Source: Lachnospiraceae bacterium (GTDB taxonomy: Bacteria; Bacillota; Clostridia; Lachnospirales; Lachnospiraceae). From it: a DNA stretch of 64,000 nucleotides. The notes beneath the pieces are model-generated. The model ran no database searches. It saw nothing but the letters and a program-made list of their open reading frames with translations, and was not told the origin of the DNA. The first letter of the stretch is position 1; every line of letters begins with the position of its first letter. The translations under genes and the position numbers were made by a program. Location: positions 1 to 64,000 of the forward strand of contig JAFUYB010000066.1 of the NCBI GenBank assembly GCA_017470735.1, given 5' to 3'. This document shows positions 15,877 through 25,300 of the stretch, piece after piece.

Positions 15877-15901
15877 AAAAAGCAGGAGCCGCAGCCCCTG
15901 C
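15877..15901 (-). terminator. terminator of the phoB-phoR-HD operon
   Basis: On the minus strand GCAGGGGC and GCTCCTGC pair (one G-U) around TGCG and are followed by TTTTTCG. It lies 12 bp beyond the HD gene stop codon and upstream of the Pho box of the next gene. Confidence 0.8.
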
Positions 15902-15913
15902 GAAGAAAATATA

Positions 15914-16570
15914 TCAGATCAATTGCTGTTCGTTTATCATCAGTTTAAACTGCAGACCAAGTTTTTCCGCTGCTTTTCGACATAAAACCATTCGTTTAAG
16001 GAATATTTCAAAGTAATCCATAACTGAACTGTAATGCGTATCAACGGAAAGCTTCAGTTTGATAAGCGTATGTGCTTCGTTGATCTTCAATTCAGATTTT
16101 GTCACAGAATAGTTCACTCTGTCATGTATATCAAATGCGGATACATCCTGGTTTCTTACCCGGTTGCGTCGTACATCACTCTTATCAGCCAGAATCAGCG
16201 CAGCAGCCAGTTCACTGACCGGTATTCCTGTCCCTTCGTCATGATTACCGATTGCTGTAATAATTTGTCCTATTTCGTCCGGTGGAAACCCTAAATGATC
16301 CAAAATACGAAAAGCTATAATTGCACCGGATTGGCTGTGTTCAACACGATTAACAATATTGCCGATATCATGGAGGTATCCGGCAATCTTCACAAGTTCT
16401 ACAGTCCGGTCCGGATACCCCAGCGTTGACAGAATATATCCTGCTTTCTCTGCCACAAGCGTAACATGGGCAAAACTATGCTCAGTATATCCAAGTGCTG
16501 AAAGAGACTGGTCTGCCTGGCGAATATAGGTATTTATTTCATCATTGTTCTTTATGTCTTGATAGGTCAT
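15914..16570 (-). CDS. HD-domain phosphohydrolase in the pho operon
   Basis: The 218-residue protein has the order expected of an HD metal-dependent phosphohydrolase: HSFAHVTLVAEKAG (first His), AGYLHDIGN (the HD pair), IGNHDEGTG, and ADKSDVRRNRV (distal Asp). Its ATG overlaps the PhoR stop by the ATGA arrangement, so it is translated with the kinase. HD proteins hydrolyse nucleotides or cyclic dinucleotides; the substrate cannot be told from sequence. The coupling to PhoR suggests a phosphate-starvation role, for example nucleotide salvage or signalling. The C-terminal third has no recognised domain. Confidence 0.8.
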   Translation of the reverse strand: MTYQDIKNNDEINTYIRQADQSLSALGYTEHSFAHVTLVAEKAGYILSTLGYPDRTVELVKIAGYLHDIGNIVNRVEHSQSGAIIAFRILDHLGFPPDEIGQIITAIGNHDEGTGIPVSELAAALILADKSDVRRNRVRNQDVSAFDIHDRVNYSVTKSELKINEAHTLIKLKLSVDTHYSSVMDYFEIFLKRMVLCRKAAEKLGLQFKLMINEQQLI

Positions 16571-17925
16571 AAGTTAATATCCTGTTTATTGGGTATGGTA
16601 ACAATCATTTCTGTCCCCTCTCCCAGTTCACTCTTTACCTCAATTTTCCCGTTGTGGATCATAACTGCATGTTTAACAATAGAGAGTCCCAGACCGGTAC
16701 CTCCCACTTCCTTACTCCGACTTTTATCAACACGGTAAAAACGTTCAAATATCCGCTCACTGCTTTCCTCCGAGATTCCTATTCCTGTATCTTTGACCCT
16801 GAGTACTGTATTAAATAACGTTTGATGGACATGGATATTAACACTTCCTCCACAGTGGTTATACTTAATAGCATTATCACAAAGGTTATATACGATACTG
16901 TAAATCAGTTGCGGAATCGCCCTGATAGGAGCATCCGTTCCATCCACTGTAACTTCCACACCCAGAGCGGTAGCTGCAACTTCTAGGCTATCCACCGCAT
17001 TTTCAGCTATACGATACAGGTCACAATCCTCCCATTTCATCTCCTCACCGCCATTATCAAGTCTGGTAAGATCAATGATATCCTCAACAAGTTTTGTCAT
17101 TCTGGTGGACTCTTCCCGTATTTTACCTGCAAACGGTTTAATATCCTCCTCTTTCACCATTTCGTTTTCAAGCAACTCAGCATAACCTGAAATCACATGA
17201 AGCGGCGTTTTTAATTCATGTGATACATTAGCCGTAAATTCCTGTCTGATCAATGCAGCCTTCTCTATTTCCTTCTGATCTCGTTTAAGTTGTTCGTTTT
17301 GAGACTGAATACGCCTGAGCAGAGGCGCAATTTCCTTATATTCTTCTTCATCGATATGCTGAAGCGGATCATCCGGATCAATACCGTTGATTGGTGTCAG
17401 TATTCGCTTTGTAAGCCTTGATGCAAGCACAAAGGACAAAACAAATGCAATCAGGATCACAAGGCAGATCGGCTGTGCAAATCCCAAAAGCAGTGCCCAG
17501 ACTGCCATTTGAACACTCGAAAGCCTAAGTACAGACCCATCTGACAGCCTGATGGCCGAATACAACTGCTTGTCGGATAATGTGTTTGAATATCTCACAC
17601 TCTCACCATATCCATCAGCAAGGGCTTCTATTATTTCTTCACGTTCCAGATGATTTTCCATCTCATTTGCATTTACTGCGTTGTCAAATAAAACCGTCCC
17701 ATCTGCATCGATCCATGTAATGCGGTAATCCTTAGCTTCCAGACCGTTAAGGTAATCCAGTCCGGACATGGAGACACCCTGTGATGCCAGCTCGGCTTCA
17801 GTCCTTAACTGCTTTAGCTGGACCCCGGAAAAGTAGTTATAGGAAACACCCATAATAAATGTAAGCGATGCCAGAAAAACGACTATGGCGACGATCCATA
17901 TGGCATTAAATATTTTTTTATTCAT
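16567..17925 (-). CDS. phoR: phosphate sensor histidine kinase PhoR
   Basis: The 452-residue kinase starts at ATG 17925, inside the end of phoB. It has a transmembrane helix at about residues 7-27, an extracytoplasmic domain up to about 140, a second helix at about 148-170, then a HAMP/linker region. The catalytic core has the H-box FTANVSHELKTPLHVISGY with phospho-acceptor His236, N-box YNLCDNAIKYN, G1 VKDTGIGIS and G2 GGTGLGLSIVKH. The build is that of PhoR, which phosphorylates PhoB in low phosphate. The gene order phoB-phoR and nearby phosphate transporter support the name. Confidence 0.88.
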   Translation of the reverse strand: MNKKIFNAIWIVAIVVFLASLTFIMGVSYNYFSGVQLKQLRTEAELASQGVSMSGLDYLNGLEAKDYRITWIDADGTVLFDNAVNANEMENHLEREEIIEALADGYGESVRYSNTLSDKQLYSAIRLSDGSVLRLSSVQMAVWALLLGFAQPICLVILIAFVLSFVLASRLTKRILTPINGIDPDDPLQHIDEEEYKEIAPLLRRIQSQNEQLKRDQKEIEKAALIRQEFTANVSHELKTPLHVISGYAELLENEMVKEEDIKPFAGKIREESTRMTKLVEDIIDLTRLDNGGEEMKWEDCDLYRIAENAVDSLEVAATALGVEVTVDGTDAPIRAIPQLIYSIVYNLCDNAIKYNHCGGSVNIHVHQTLFNTVLRVKDTGIGISEESSERIFERFYRVDKSRSKEVGGTGLGLSIVKHAVMIHNGKIEVKSELGEGTEMIVTIPNKQDINL

Positions 17926-18598
17926 TTTCCTGCCCTTCCATCTTATAGCCAACCCCGCGTACAGTCTTTATCATGTCTCCGCACTCATCGAGCTTTGTCC
18001 GCAGCGTTCCAATATGAACATCTACCGTCCTGGTCTCCCCAACGAAGTCAGCCCCCCAAACAGACGCCAGAAGAATATCCCGTGTAAAAACCTGTCCGGT
18101 ATTCTCAGCCAGAAGCTTCAGTAATTCGTATTCTTTCAGAGTGAGCGAAATAAGCCTGTCATTAACTGTGACCGTATGTTTCCCTTCATCAATTACAATA
18201 CTTCCACACTGTATCTGTTTCTGCTTTTTCTTTGGTATGCTGCGTCTTAACACCGCTTTTATTCGGGATACCATCTCCATCATCCCAAAAGGCTTTGACA
18301 GATAGTCATCGGCTCCACTGTCCAGTCCAATTACTGTGTCATACTCACTATCCTTTGCAGTTGCCATGATAACCGGTATTTCTTCCGTAACCGGAGAGCT
18401 CCTCAGCTTCTTTAAGATGCTAATACCGTCTTCTCCCGGCAGCATGATATCAAGAATCACCAGCTCAGGTTTCTTTTCCTTCATCATATCCCAAAAGGCA
18501 GCCGCATCCTGAAAGCCGCAAGCTTCAAACCCGGAAGCCTGAAGTGTATAAACCATAAGCTCCCTGATACTGCTGTCGTCCTCCACACAATAAATCAT
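17918..18598 (-). CDS. phoB: phosphate response regulator PhoB/PhoP
   Basis: The ATG at 18598 has GGAGG six bases upstream and gives 226 residues of an OmpR/PhoB-family regulator. The receiver domain shows acidic residues CVEDDSS, phospho-acceptor LVILDIMLPGEDG (Asp50), and YLSKPFG with the conserved Lys. The C-terminal winged helix has LTLKEYELLKLLAEN and TVDVHIGTLRTKLDE. When phosphorylated by PhoR it should bind Pho boxes such as those at 18665-18683 (its own promoter) and 15847-15865. The overlap with phoR indicates a single operon phoB-phoR-HD. Confidence 0.9.
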   Translation of the reverse strand: MIYCVEDDSSIRELMVYTLQASGFEACGFQDAAAFWDMMKEKKPELVILDIMLPGEDGISILKKLRSSPVTEEIPVIMATAKDSEYDTVIGLDSGADDYLSKPFGMMEMVSRIKAVLRRSIPKKKQKQIQCGSIVIDEGKHTVTVNDRLISLTLKEYELLKLLAENTGQVFTRDILLASVWGADFVGETRTVDVHIGTLRTKLDECGDMIKTVRGVGYKMEGQENE

Positions 18599-18642
18599 AT
18601 GAAGCCTCCTTCCGCACCTTTGTACAAACATACTATCGCTTG

Positions 18643-18683
18643 ATTGTAAATCCTGTGATCTTTTTCTTGTAAATTCTACGTAA
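18643..18683 (-). promoter_or_regulatory. Pho-box-like repeats upstream of phoB
   Basis: On the minus strand 18665-18683 reads TTACGTAGAATTTACAAGA, two TTTAC units 11 bp apart, followed by a third GGATTTACAAT at 18643-18652. The close match to the element before the phosphate cotransporter indicates autoregulation by PhoB. Confidence 0.65.
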
Positions 18684-18693
18684 AGTTCCTACC

Positions 18694-18729
18694 TAAAAAA
18701 GCGGCTTCCGGTTTTTACCAGAGGCCGCT
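18694..18729 (-). terminator. terminator at the end of the defence operon
   Basis: On the minus strand AGCGGCCTCTGG pairs with CCGGAAGCCGCT (wobble and one mismatch) around TAAAAA, followed by TTTTTTA. It lies just beyond the AlbA-type gene and is the first clear terminator for the genes transcribed from 32.3 kb. Confidence 0.8.
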
Positions 18730-18735
18730 ACATCT

Positions 18736-20085
18736 TTAATCATTTATTTTCCAGTGGCCATATCGTTTGCCACCAACCCGTTCTATTCGCCCTGATTCTT
18801 TAAGAACATTGATATACTTCTGTACAACTCGGCGTGTCACTCCTATGCTTTCGCCTAACGCCTCCTGTGAAATATCAGGCTGCTCCTTTAATTTTTCAAT
18901 GATCCTAAGCACCATTGCATCGTCCAAAGCACCGTGCTTATCCGTATTTTGGTGCTTTGGTGCTTTGGGCTGATCTATAAGGGCACTCTTAAGTGCCGGG
19001 AAATATACTCTGAGCCCTGTTCCAACTATTTCATATTTCGGAAGATCTGCTCCCAACGCTATGCATTCATCACAAATCTTTTGAATCCCTTGTCCCCAGG
19101 TTTCTATATATCCCGCTCTGTAGAATACATTGGCAATGTCAGGATTGTATGGAATGGAATCATGTGGCTGCATCAACGTCTCCGCAGTCCATCCCTCAGG
19201 AAGGATACAGCGGTTACTTATAATAATCTGCTCTTCTTCGATCCGTATCTGTATCGGAGTACCGTACATGTAACAGTTATGCGCAATGGCGTTGTAAATC
19301 GCCTCGCGGATGGCGTTCCGCGCAAAAGGATATGTCTCTACACGCCGGTCGTGTTCATATGTGATTTTTGCCTTCAAATATTTAAGATAAATCAGGTCCA
19401 CAATCTTATCTGCTGTAGATATAAGTGAACCTTCAAGATCATCATGATACTCCACGGTTCCATTCGCAAATTTGCCGACCTTAACGAAACTACCGACCTG
19501 CACAATACTCGGATCACCGTAGAACAACAACACGGCGGAACGCTTCAACTTACCGTTTGATAATAGTTTCAACTTGGACAGAAGTTCCTCATTTGAAATA
19601 TTAAGCTCAGCCTCGGTCATCCGTTTACTGCGAAGCGCCTCTCTCCTGAAAATCTTAAAGCTTTCCGCATCCAGGTCGTCAACGGTAATTCCATCGACCG
19701 TTACATCTTCCCACCTGACACCGGTCTTTTTCGTGATAAATTCTGTCAATGCAATCCCGGTAAGCTGCTGCTTGGTGGCACCGCTCCGATAATGGAATTC
19801 TCCATGATAACTGATGGGAAATGAACTCGGACCAACCTTTATTTCAAGATAGTCTTTCCCATCTTTCGTATGCTTATTCACATCCGCAACAATACCCAGT
19901 CCGGACTGAATCTTATTCGGAATATCTTCCATTAGCTTTTTTACATCCTTCACGCCGACAACATTCCCGGCATCATCAATACCGATATAAATGGTGCCAC
20001 CCTGAGCATTGGCAAAGCCGCAAAGCCACTTCAGGTATTCATCCCGCCAGGATTCCTTATATTCGATGTTTTGACTTTCTGCCAT
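18736..20085 (-). CDS. AlbA/Schlafen-domain ATP-binding protein with winged helix
   Basis: The 449-residue protein starts at ATG 20085, nine bases after GGAGG. The N-terminal AlbA_2/Schlafen (divergent AAA-4) domain includes NIEYKESW and CGFANAQGGTIYIGID. The middle contains RNAIREAIYNAIAHNCYM and ADLPKYEIVGTG, typical of the linked HATPase-like domain. The C-terminal 60 residues form a winged helix (DISQEALGESIGVTRRVVQK). Such proteins are commonly annotated as transcriptional regulators or RecG-like helicases; several occur beside restriction systems. Schlafen relatives cleave RNA, but activity here is not shown. It is the last gene before the terminator of the defence cluster. Confidence 0.85.
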   Translation of the reverse strand: MAESQNIEYKESWRDEYLKWLCGFANAQGGTIYIGIDDAGNVVGVKDVKKLMEDIPNKIQSGLGIVADVNKHTKDGKDYLEIKVGPSSFPISYHGEFHYRSGATKQQLTGIALTEFITKKTGVRWEDVTVDGITVDDLDAESFKIFRREALRSKRMTEAELNISNEELLSKLKLLSNGKLKRSAVLLFYGDPSIVQVGSFVKVGKFANGTVEYHDDLEGSLISTADKIVDLIYLKYLKAKITYEHDRRVETYPFARNAIREAIYNAIAHNCYMYGTPIQIRIEEEQIIISNRCILPEGWTAETLMQPHDSIPYNPDIANVFYRAGYIETWGQGIQKICDECIALGADLPKYEIVGTGLRVYFPALKSALIDQPKAPKHQNTDKHGALDDAMVLRIIEKLKEQPDISQEALGESIGVTRRVVQKYINVLKESGRIERVGGKRYGHWKIND

Positions 20086-20154
20086 AAACATTAACCTCCG
20101 GTTTCTCAGGCTACACCGGTTCATGTCTTGTAACCTGTTTATAAATATCCTATC

Positions 20155-21009
20155 TTAAAACAAAGGATTCTCATTTTCATGCTTGACTTTATAAAACGCT
20201 ATAATAGTGCTTGTATAATATTGCATCATCCAATCGTACCAAATATCTTTACTGTAATCTGTTTTCTGATTCTGATTATTATGACGAATGTTATAGCCAT
20301 TAACTATTTCAAAAATCAACTTATCATGCTCATTCTTGGGTATATTGAATTCCGAATTAAATAATTCCTTCGCTTCGCTCCTCACGTTTTCTAAAACATC
20401 CGCCAATGAAGCAATAGCTTTCTTTTTTGTCTCCTCATCTGCATCAAATCTGTAATAATTCTGTGATGCTGACTTTAACCGTTCAAAAACATCCTCTGGT
20501 AACTCTTCTCCATTATAAGCAAGTTGCTCCTTCAGTGCCTGATTCGGTTGTTCCATGATGAATCCAGTCGATGGAACTAAATAATATCCATTTCTATATG
20601 CTTTCAATAGCTTATTTATGTGACTGACGAACTCTTCTTTTACTTCATCTTTATTAAGCTTTTCATTCTGATAATCATATAGCGCAATATGATCATACAG
20701 CATCTCAATCACTGAGAATAATGTATTTTCTTCGTAACTATCAAAATACTCATATATTGGCCATACCTTGTTACTTTGCAGGTGAACTTCAAAAAACACT
20801 TGCGGAGAAGGAGCCATAGTGGGTGCAATTATAAGCTCAGGATCACTAAACCTGCTTCTTTGAATAGTCACACCCTTATATGCAGCTTCAAAGCATCCTT
20901 TTCTCTCAAAATAGTCATATGTTTGCTTGAACAATTCTAAGAGCTCATCCAAATCTATGGACAACTGTCCTTGAATAAGGCCATTTCGCTCTGCATAATA
21001 CTGTTTCAT
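20155..21009 (-). CDS. unknown protein of defence cluster
   Basis: The 284-residue protein starts at ATG 21009 after AAGAGG; longer in-frame starts lack a ribosome site. I see no catalytic signature. Segments include TIQRSRFSDPELIIAPTMA, a helical middle rich in charged residues, and a C-terminal part IFEIVNGYNIRHNNQ followed by an aromatic helix (YDWMMQYYTSTIIAFYKVK). The Arg-His pair in a two-helix C-terminus recalls HEPN or Abi_C-like ends of abortive-infection proteins, though no clear R-x4-6-H motif is visible. Low GC and location between HEPN and AlbA genes suggest a defence role. Confidence 0.65.
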   Translation of the reverse strand: MKQYYAERNGLIQGQLSIDLDELLELFKQTYDYFERKGCFEAAYKGVTIQRSRFSDPELIIAPTMAPSPQVFFEVHLQSNKVWPIYEYFDSYEENTLFSVIEMLYDHIALYDYQNEKLNKDEVKEEFVSHINKLLKAYRNGYYLVPSTGFIMEQPNQALKEQLAYNGEELPEDVFERLKSASQNYYRFDADEETKKKAIASLADVLENVRSEAKELFNSEFNIPKNEHDKLIFEIVNGYNIRHNNQNQKTDYSKDIWYDWMMQYYTSTIIAFYKVKHENENPLF

Positions 21010-21116
21010 TTCAGTTCCTCTTTTCATTCCGGTTATGAAAAGAATCAGACTCCTCAAAATCCTCTCCCTAACCATTTTTTCCGTCCGAAAGCTATTTTTC
21101 GTAATACTATTTTCAG

Positions 21117-22379
21117 TCACGGTTTTAGCGGCACGCATCCATTTATCATAAGTTCAAGTTGCCGTAAACGATATACATACTCTGCGGTTACCAGCAAACC
21201 TTGAAACAATCGCAACGCTTCATTCTCAAACTCCAGAAGATATTCTTCCTCTTTTCTTGACCTATCTCTCGGATTTGGAATATATGTAATCTTCTGTGAC
21301 GCAGGATCATATTCCACATCATTATGTCCAATAGCATTTCTCAGCTTTGAATTGATAATAACCTTCAGCTTATCTGTATATATTTCCGCATCAATGCAGT
21401 ATTTATATCGATTAGCCTTTGTGAGGCTAATAAAATCCGAGAGTGTATTATTTCTGGCTTCTATAGGATTCAGTTTATTATAATCGCCCCTATACTTTAT
21501 GTTGTTAAGAGCAACAGGAACAATTAATAGATTTCCCAAAGCTTCATAAACATCCAAATAATACTGTTTCACCGTATCAAAATTGCTTGTCGTAGTACCT
21601 TCACTTTCATAATCTACACTGCCGTCTTTGTAATATTGCACCGCCAATACAGGAATAAGAGCTTGGAAAACTTCCAGAAACTCAGCCAGCATCTTGTAAA
21701 TTAAGGCTTGCAACTCCCTAAGGCTATATCCAGGATTGCTGTTCAAGAAGCTTATAAGCTGTCTGGTCTGATCCATATTCAACTTTAAAATATCGCTACT
21801 AAAGGTTAAATTCTTAAGAAAATCAGGTCTTAACGGTCCTATGAACCCCTGAATCTCAACCATATGAACCGCTCTCAGAATCTCCAGTTCATTTCTACAA
21901 GGCATTACCTTTTCATCAAACATCTTCCTGATTTCCTGAAGAAGATATTTATTATTCAAATCACCACTTAGGTCCAGAATTCTTTTATAAAAACCCCACT
22001 GCTGTTTTGTTTTCATCACAGCAGCAACAGATTTACAGAACTCTTCATATGCATCATTTGAATCCATGCGGTTCATAATTCTGATAAACGGCGTAATTGG
22101 ATTTTCAAGTGGGTCTTTTGCAGCTCCCTGCTTCATTACTGGAAATTCTCCGGAACACTCAACCATATAATCTGCATTTTCATCTATCACTATGTCAGCA
22201 TTATCAAATGCAAATCCTAACCCTGGCTGTTCCTGTCCTATAGTAACCTTTCCAGAAAGAGACGTCCCGCATTCGCCACAAGTAACCACAATTGGGTGTT
22301 CCGGAAGCCATCCGACCTGAAGTCGAATGCGTGTTATCTTTCCACAAACCTGGCATTTTATAAAGCAATTATGTACCAT
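21117..22379 (-). CDS. zinc-ribbon protein with HEPN-like RNase motif
   Basis: The 420-residue protein begins with a zinc ribbon: Cys9/Cys12 (CQVCGK) and Cys34/Cys37 (CGECG). The central region is helical. Near the C-terminus NSKLRNAIGHNDVEY gives Arg347-Asn-x3-His352, the R-x4-6-H motif of HEPN ribonucleases, followed by a long helix (NEALRLFQGLLVTAEYVYRL). HEPN proteins are frequent effectors in toxin-antitoxin, abortive infection and CRISPR accessory systems. It follows hsdR by 20 bp, so it is probably cotranscribed with the restriction system. The whole protein matches no named defence family that I recognise. Confidence 0.7.
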   Translation of the reverse strand: MVHNCFIKCQVCGKITRIRLQVGWLPEHPIVVTCGECGTSLSGKVTIGQEQPGLGFAFDNADIVIDENADYMVECSGEFPVMKQGAAKDPLENPITPFIRIMNRMDSNDAYEEFCKSVAAVMKTKQQWGFYKRILDLSGDLNNKYLLQEIRKMFDEKVMPCRNELEILRAVHMVEIQGFIGPLRPDFLKNLTFSSDILKLNMDQTRQLISFLNSNPGYSLRELQALIYKMLAEFLEVFQALIPVLAVQYYKDGSVDYESEGTTTSNFDTVKQYYLDVYEALGNLLIVPVALNNIKYRGDYNKLNPIEARNNTLSDFISLTKANRYKYCIDAEIYTDKLKVIINSKLRNAIGHNDVEYDPASQKITYIPNPRDRSRKEEEYLLEFENEALRLFQGLLVTAEYVYRLRQLELMINGCVPLKP

Positions 22380-22399
22380 CTTTTACTTCATTCCTTTTC

Positions 22400-25300
22400 T
22401 TACGCCGCCTGCTTATAGTGCGTATAAATATGTTCGTATATAGCCTTCCGGTATGCTTCCAGCCGATCAAACATGCTATCCGGAATCTCTTCATAAAGCA
22501 CATTTCTGATCAGAACGTCAACTGCTGCCCTGGTCTCCTGCTTATCTGTCCAGTGATCCATACCGGCGATTCTTTCCTTTATTTTCTGAAGCAGGTCTTT
22601 GGACATCTTCTTGATCTTATCTATATCGCTCTTCGACAGATTCTCAGAGAAAAGCAGATCATAAATCGACAGCTCTTCATCACTGGAGAATCCTTCACGG
22701 GCATATCGCTGTTCTTCCTCTGACATACTCTTTGCCAGATCCATGAGCTCCATAAAGGTCTTCTCTATGGTCGTCCGATCCTGCTCCGCGTTATAGGTCT
22801 CGATGATCCCCATATAGCGGACATAATAATCAACGCGTGAAGGATTCACCGCCATCATCTTTGATAAGCGCTCCTGTACCAAATCATTCAAGTCTTTGAT
22901 CATCAGGTTCTTTCTCTTTACCTTTGAGAACTCTGCAGCCAGCAAATCAAAGTCAATCTGACTGATATCAAAGCGCCGGGACTCCACCAGACCTTCGCCT
23001 TCCTGATGCTCAATCTCCACATTTTCATTGATGATGTGGTTGATCTCCACCATCAGATCCGTCGTATCAATATGCTTGCGCTTTTTCTGCATCTCCCGGA
23101 AGATAGCGCAGATAGCATCCATCTGATCACGGACATCCTGCGTAACATCATTACGATCAAGATACTTAACAAGTCTGCTGATCTCATTCGCGTATGTATC
23201 AAAAGATTTCTTAGTCTCCGGATCAGAGCACATTGCTTCCGCTCCGTCCTTAAGCAGAGCCATCTTCTTAAAATTCTCAGCCTTGATCAGTGCATCCAAG
23301 TCAAAATCATGCTCTGCCAACAGCTGTTTTGCATCTGAGGCAGCTCTTATAATCTGCCCAATCAGTTCCTCTTTATTAACGGTCGGATCGATTGCATTCC
23401 GTCCGTTTTTATTTGCTGTATAATCATTCAGCGCCTTCTTCAAGGCTCCAACAATACCTATATAATCGATGATGAGACCGTTGCTCTTGCCGGCAGCAAC
23501 ACGGTTTGCCCTGGCAATTGTCTGCATCAACGTATGCGCCTTCAGCGGCTTATCCAAATACAGGCAAGACAGCGACTTAACATCGAAACCGGTCAGCCAC
23601 ATCGCACAGACGAACACAACACGGAAATTGCTGTCGGAATCCTTGAATTCCTTATCCAGTTCCCGCTTCTCCATCTTTGTCCTGTGCGGCAGAATATCCA
23701 AATTCCACTTCTTAAAGGTCTGGATCTCATTCTGTTCCTGGCTTATGACCACGCACATCTCGGTGTCCTTCATCCATTTCAGCTTCCTGGACAGCTCCAT
23801 TTGCTCCTGATCAGAAACGGTACTTGCTATCTTCTGTTCAAGTGCTTTGATTTCCTCCTGCCAGTATTCCTGTACGAAGTTATACATACGGACACAAGTG
23901 ACCTTATTCAGGCAGACGAACATGGCCTTGCCTGTAGTCCATAGATCACTGTAATGCCCGACAAAGTCTTTTGCGATAGCACGCAGACGTGGCTCCGATG
24001 TCAGAAGGTGTACTTCCTTCTCAAACTCATGCATCACCTTCTCAGCCTGATCCGGATTCAGATCGGCTTCTTCAATGGCATCCAGAATCTTATCAGTGAT
24101 ATCCGGATTCTTGATTTCTTTTATCTTATCGCCACGGTTTTCATAGTAAAGCGGAACCGTAGCCTTATCTTCTACAGCACGCTTGAAATCATATACGGAG
24201 ATATATCCACCAAATGTTCTTGCTGTGATCTCATTGGAGGACAGCAGCGGCGTTCCTGTAAATCCGATACGAGATGCTGTAGGAAGCAGCTTTTCAATGT
24301 TATCTGCGAACACTCCGTACTGGCTCCGATGGGCTTCGTCCGAGATGATCAGAATATCGTGATCCGGATAAATCGGAGGTTCATCCGGCTTATTAAACTT
24401 CTGTATCAGCGTGAAGATAAAGCTCGGATTACCCTTCAACTTGTTGATCAGGTCTGTACCGCTGGTAGCCATGAACTTCTTTCCTTCTGTTTTGCCCAGC
24501 AAACCACAGGCTTCAAAAGTACCGCATATCTGCTTATTCAATTCGTCACGATCTGTCAGCACAACGATAGTCGGAGATCCCGGAAACTTCCTGCGGATCT
24601 TCTGTGACAGGAACAGCATCGAATAACTCTTACCAGATCCCTGGGTATGCCAGAAAACACCAAGCTTTCCTTCGCGGAGCTGACGTTCTCCATACGCCTT
24701 CACTGCTTCATTTACACCAAGGTACTGATGGTTCCTTGCCAGAATCTTTACAGTCTTTCCATCGGAATGATCATAAAGGATAAAATTCTCATATAGGTCA
24801 AGAAAGTTCTCTTTCTTGCAGATACCACGCAGCATGGTTTCCAAGGCAACACTTCCCGCATCATCCTCAGACAATCTCTTCCACTCATGGAAAAATTCAT
24901 ACTTGCTGCCAAGCGTTCCAACCTTTGCTTCCATACCATTTGAAAGCATCAGGAATGCGTTGTAATAGAATAGGAACGGTATAGTGTCCTGATAATCGGT
25001 GTAGTTATCCGTATAGGCATTCTCCACATCCACATCGTTACGCTTAAGTTCAATGAATAACAGCGGAAGACCATTTACAAAGCCCACTATATCCGTGCGC
25101 CTGCGATACAGATCTCCGTGGATCTTTAATTCCTTCACGGCAAGGAAATGATTATTATCAGGATCATTAAAATCAATTACAACAGCCTTCTTCTCTTCAG
25201 TCTTTCCGTTCGGTTTCTTAACCGTCACCGGAATGCCGTCACGGATCATAAAATACTTTTCCTCATTGATCTGAAGCAATGACGCTGAAGACAGGTATGA

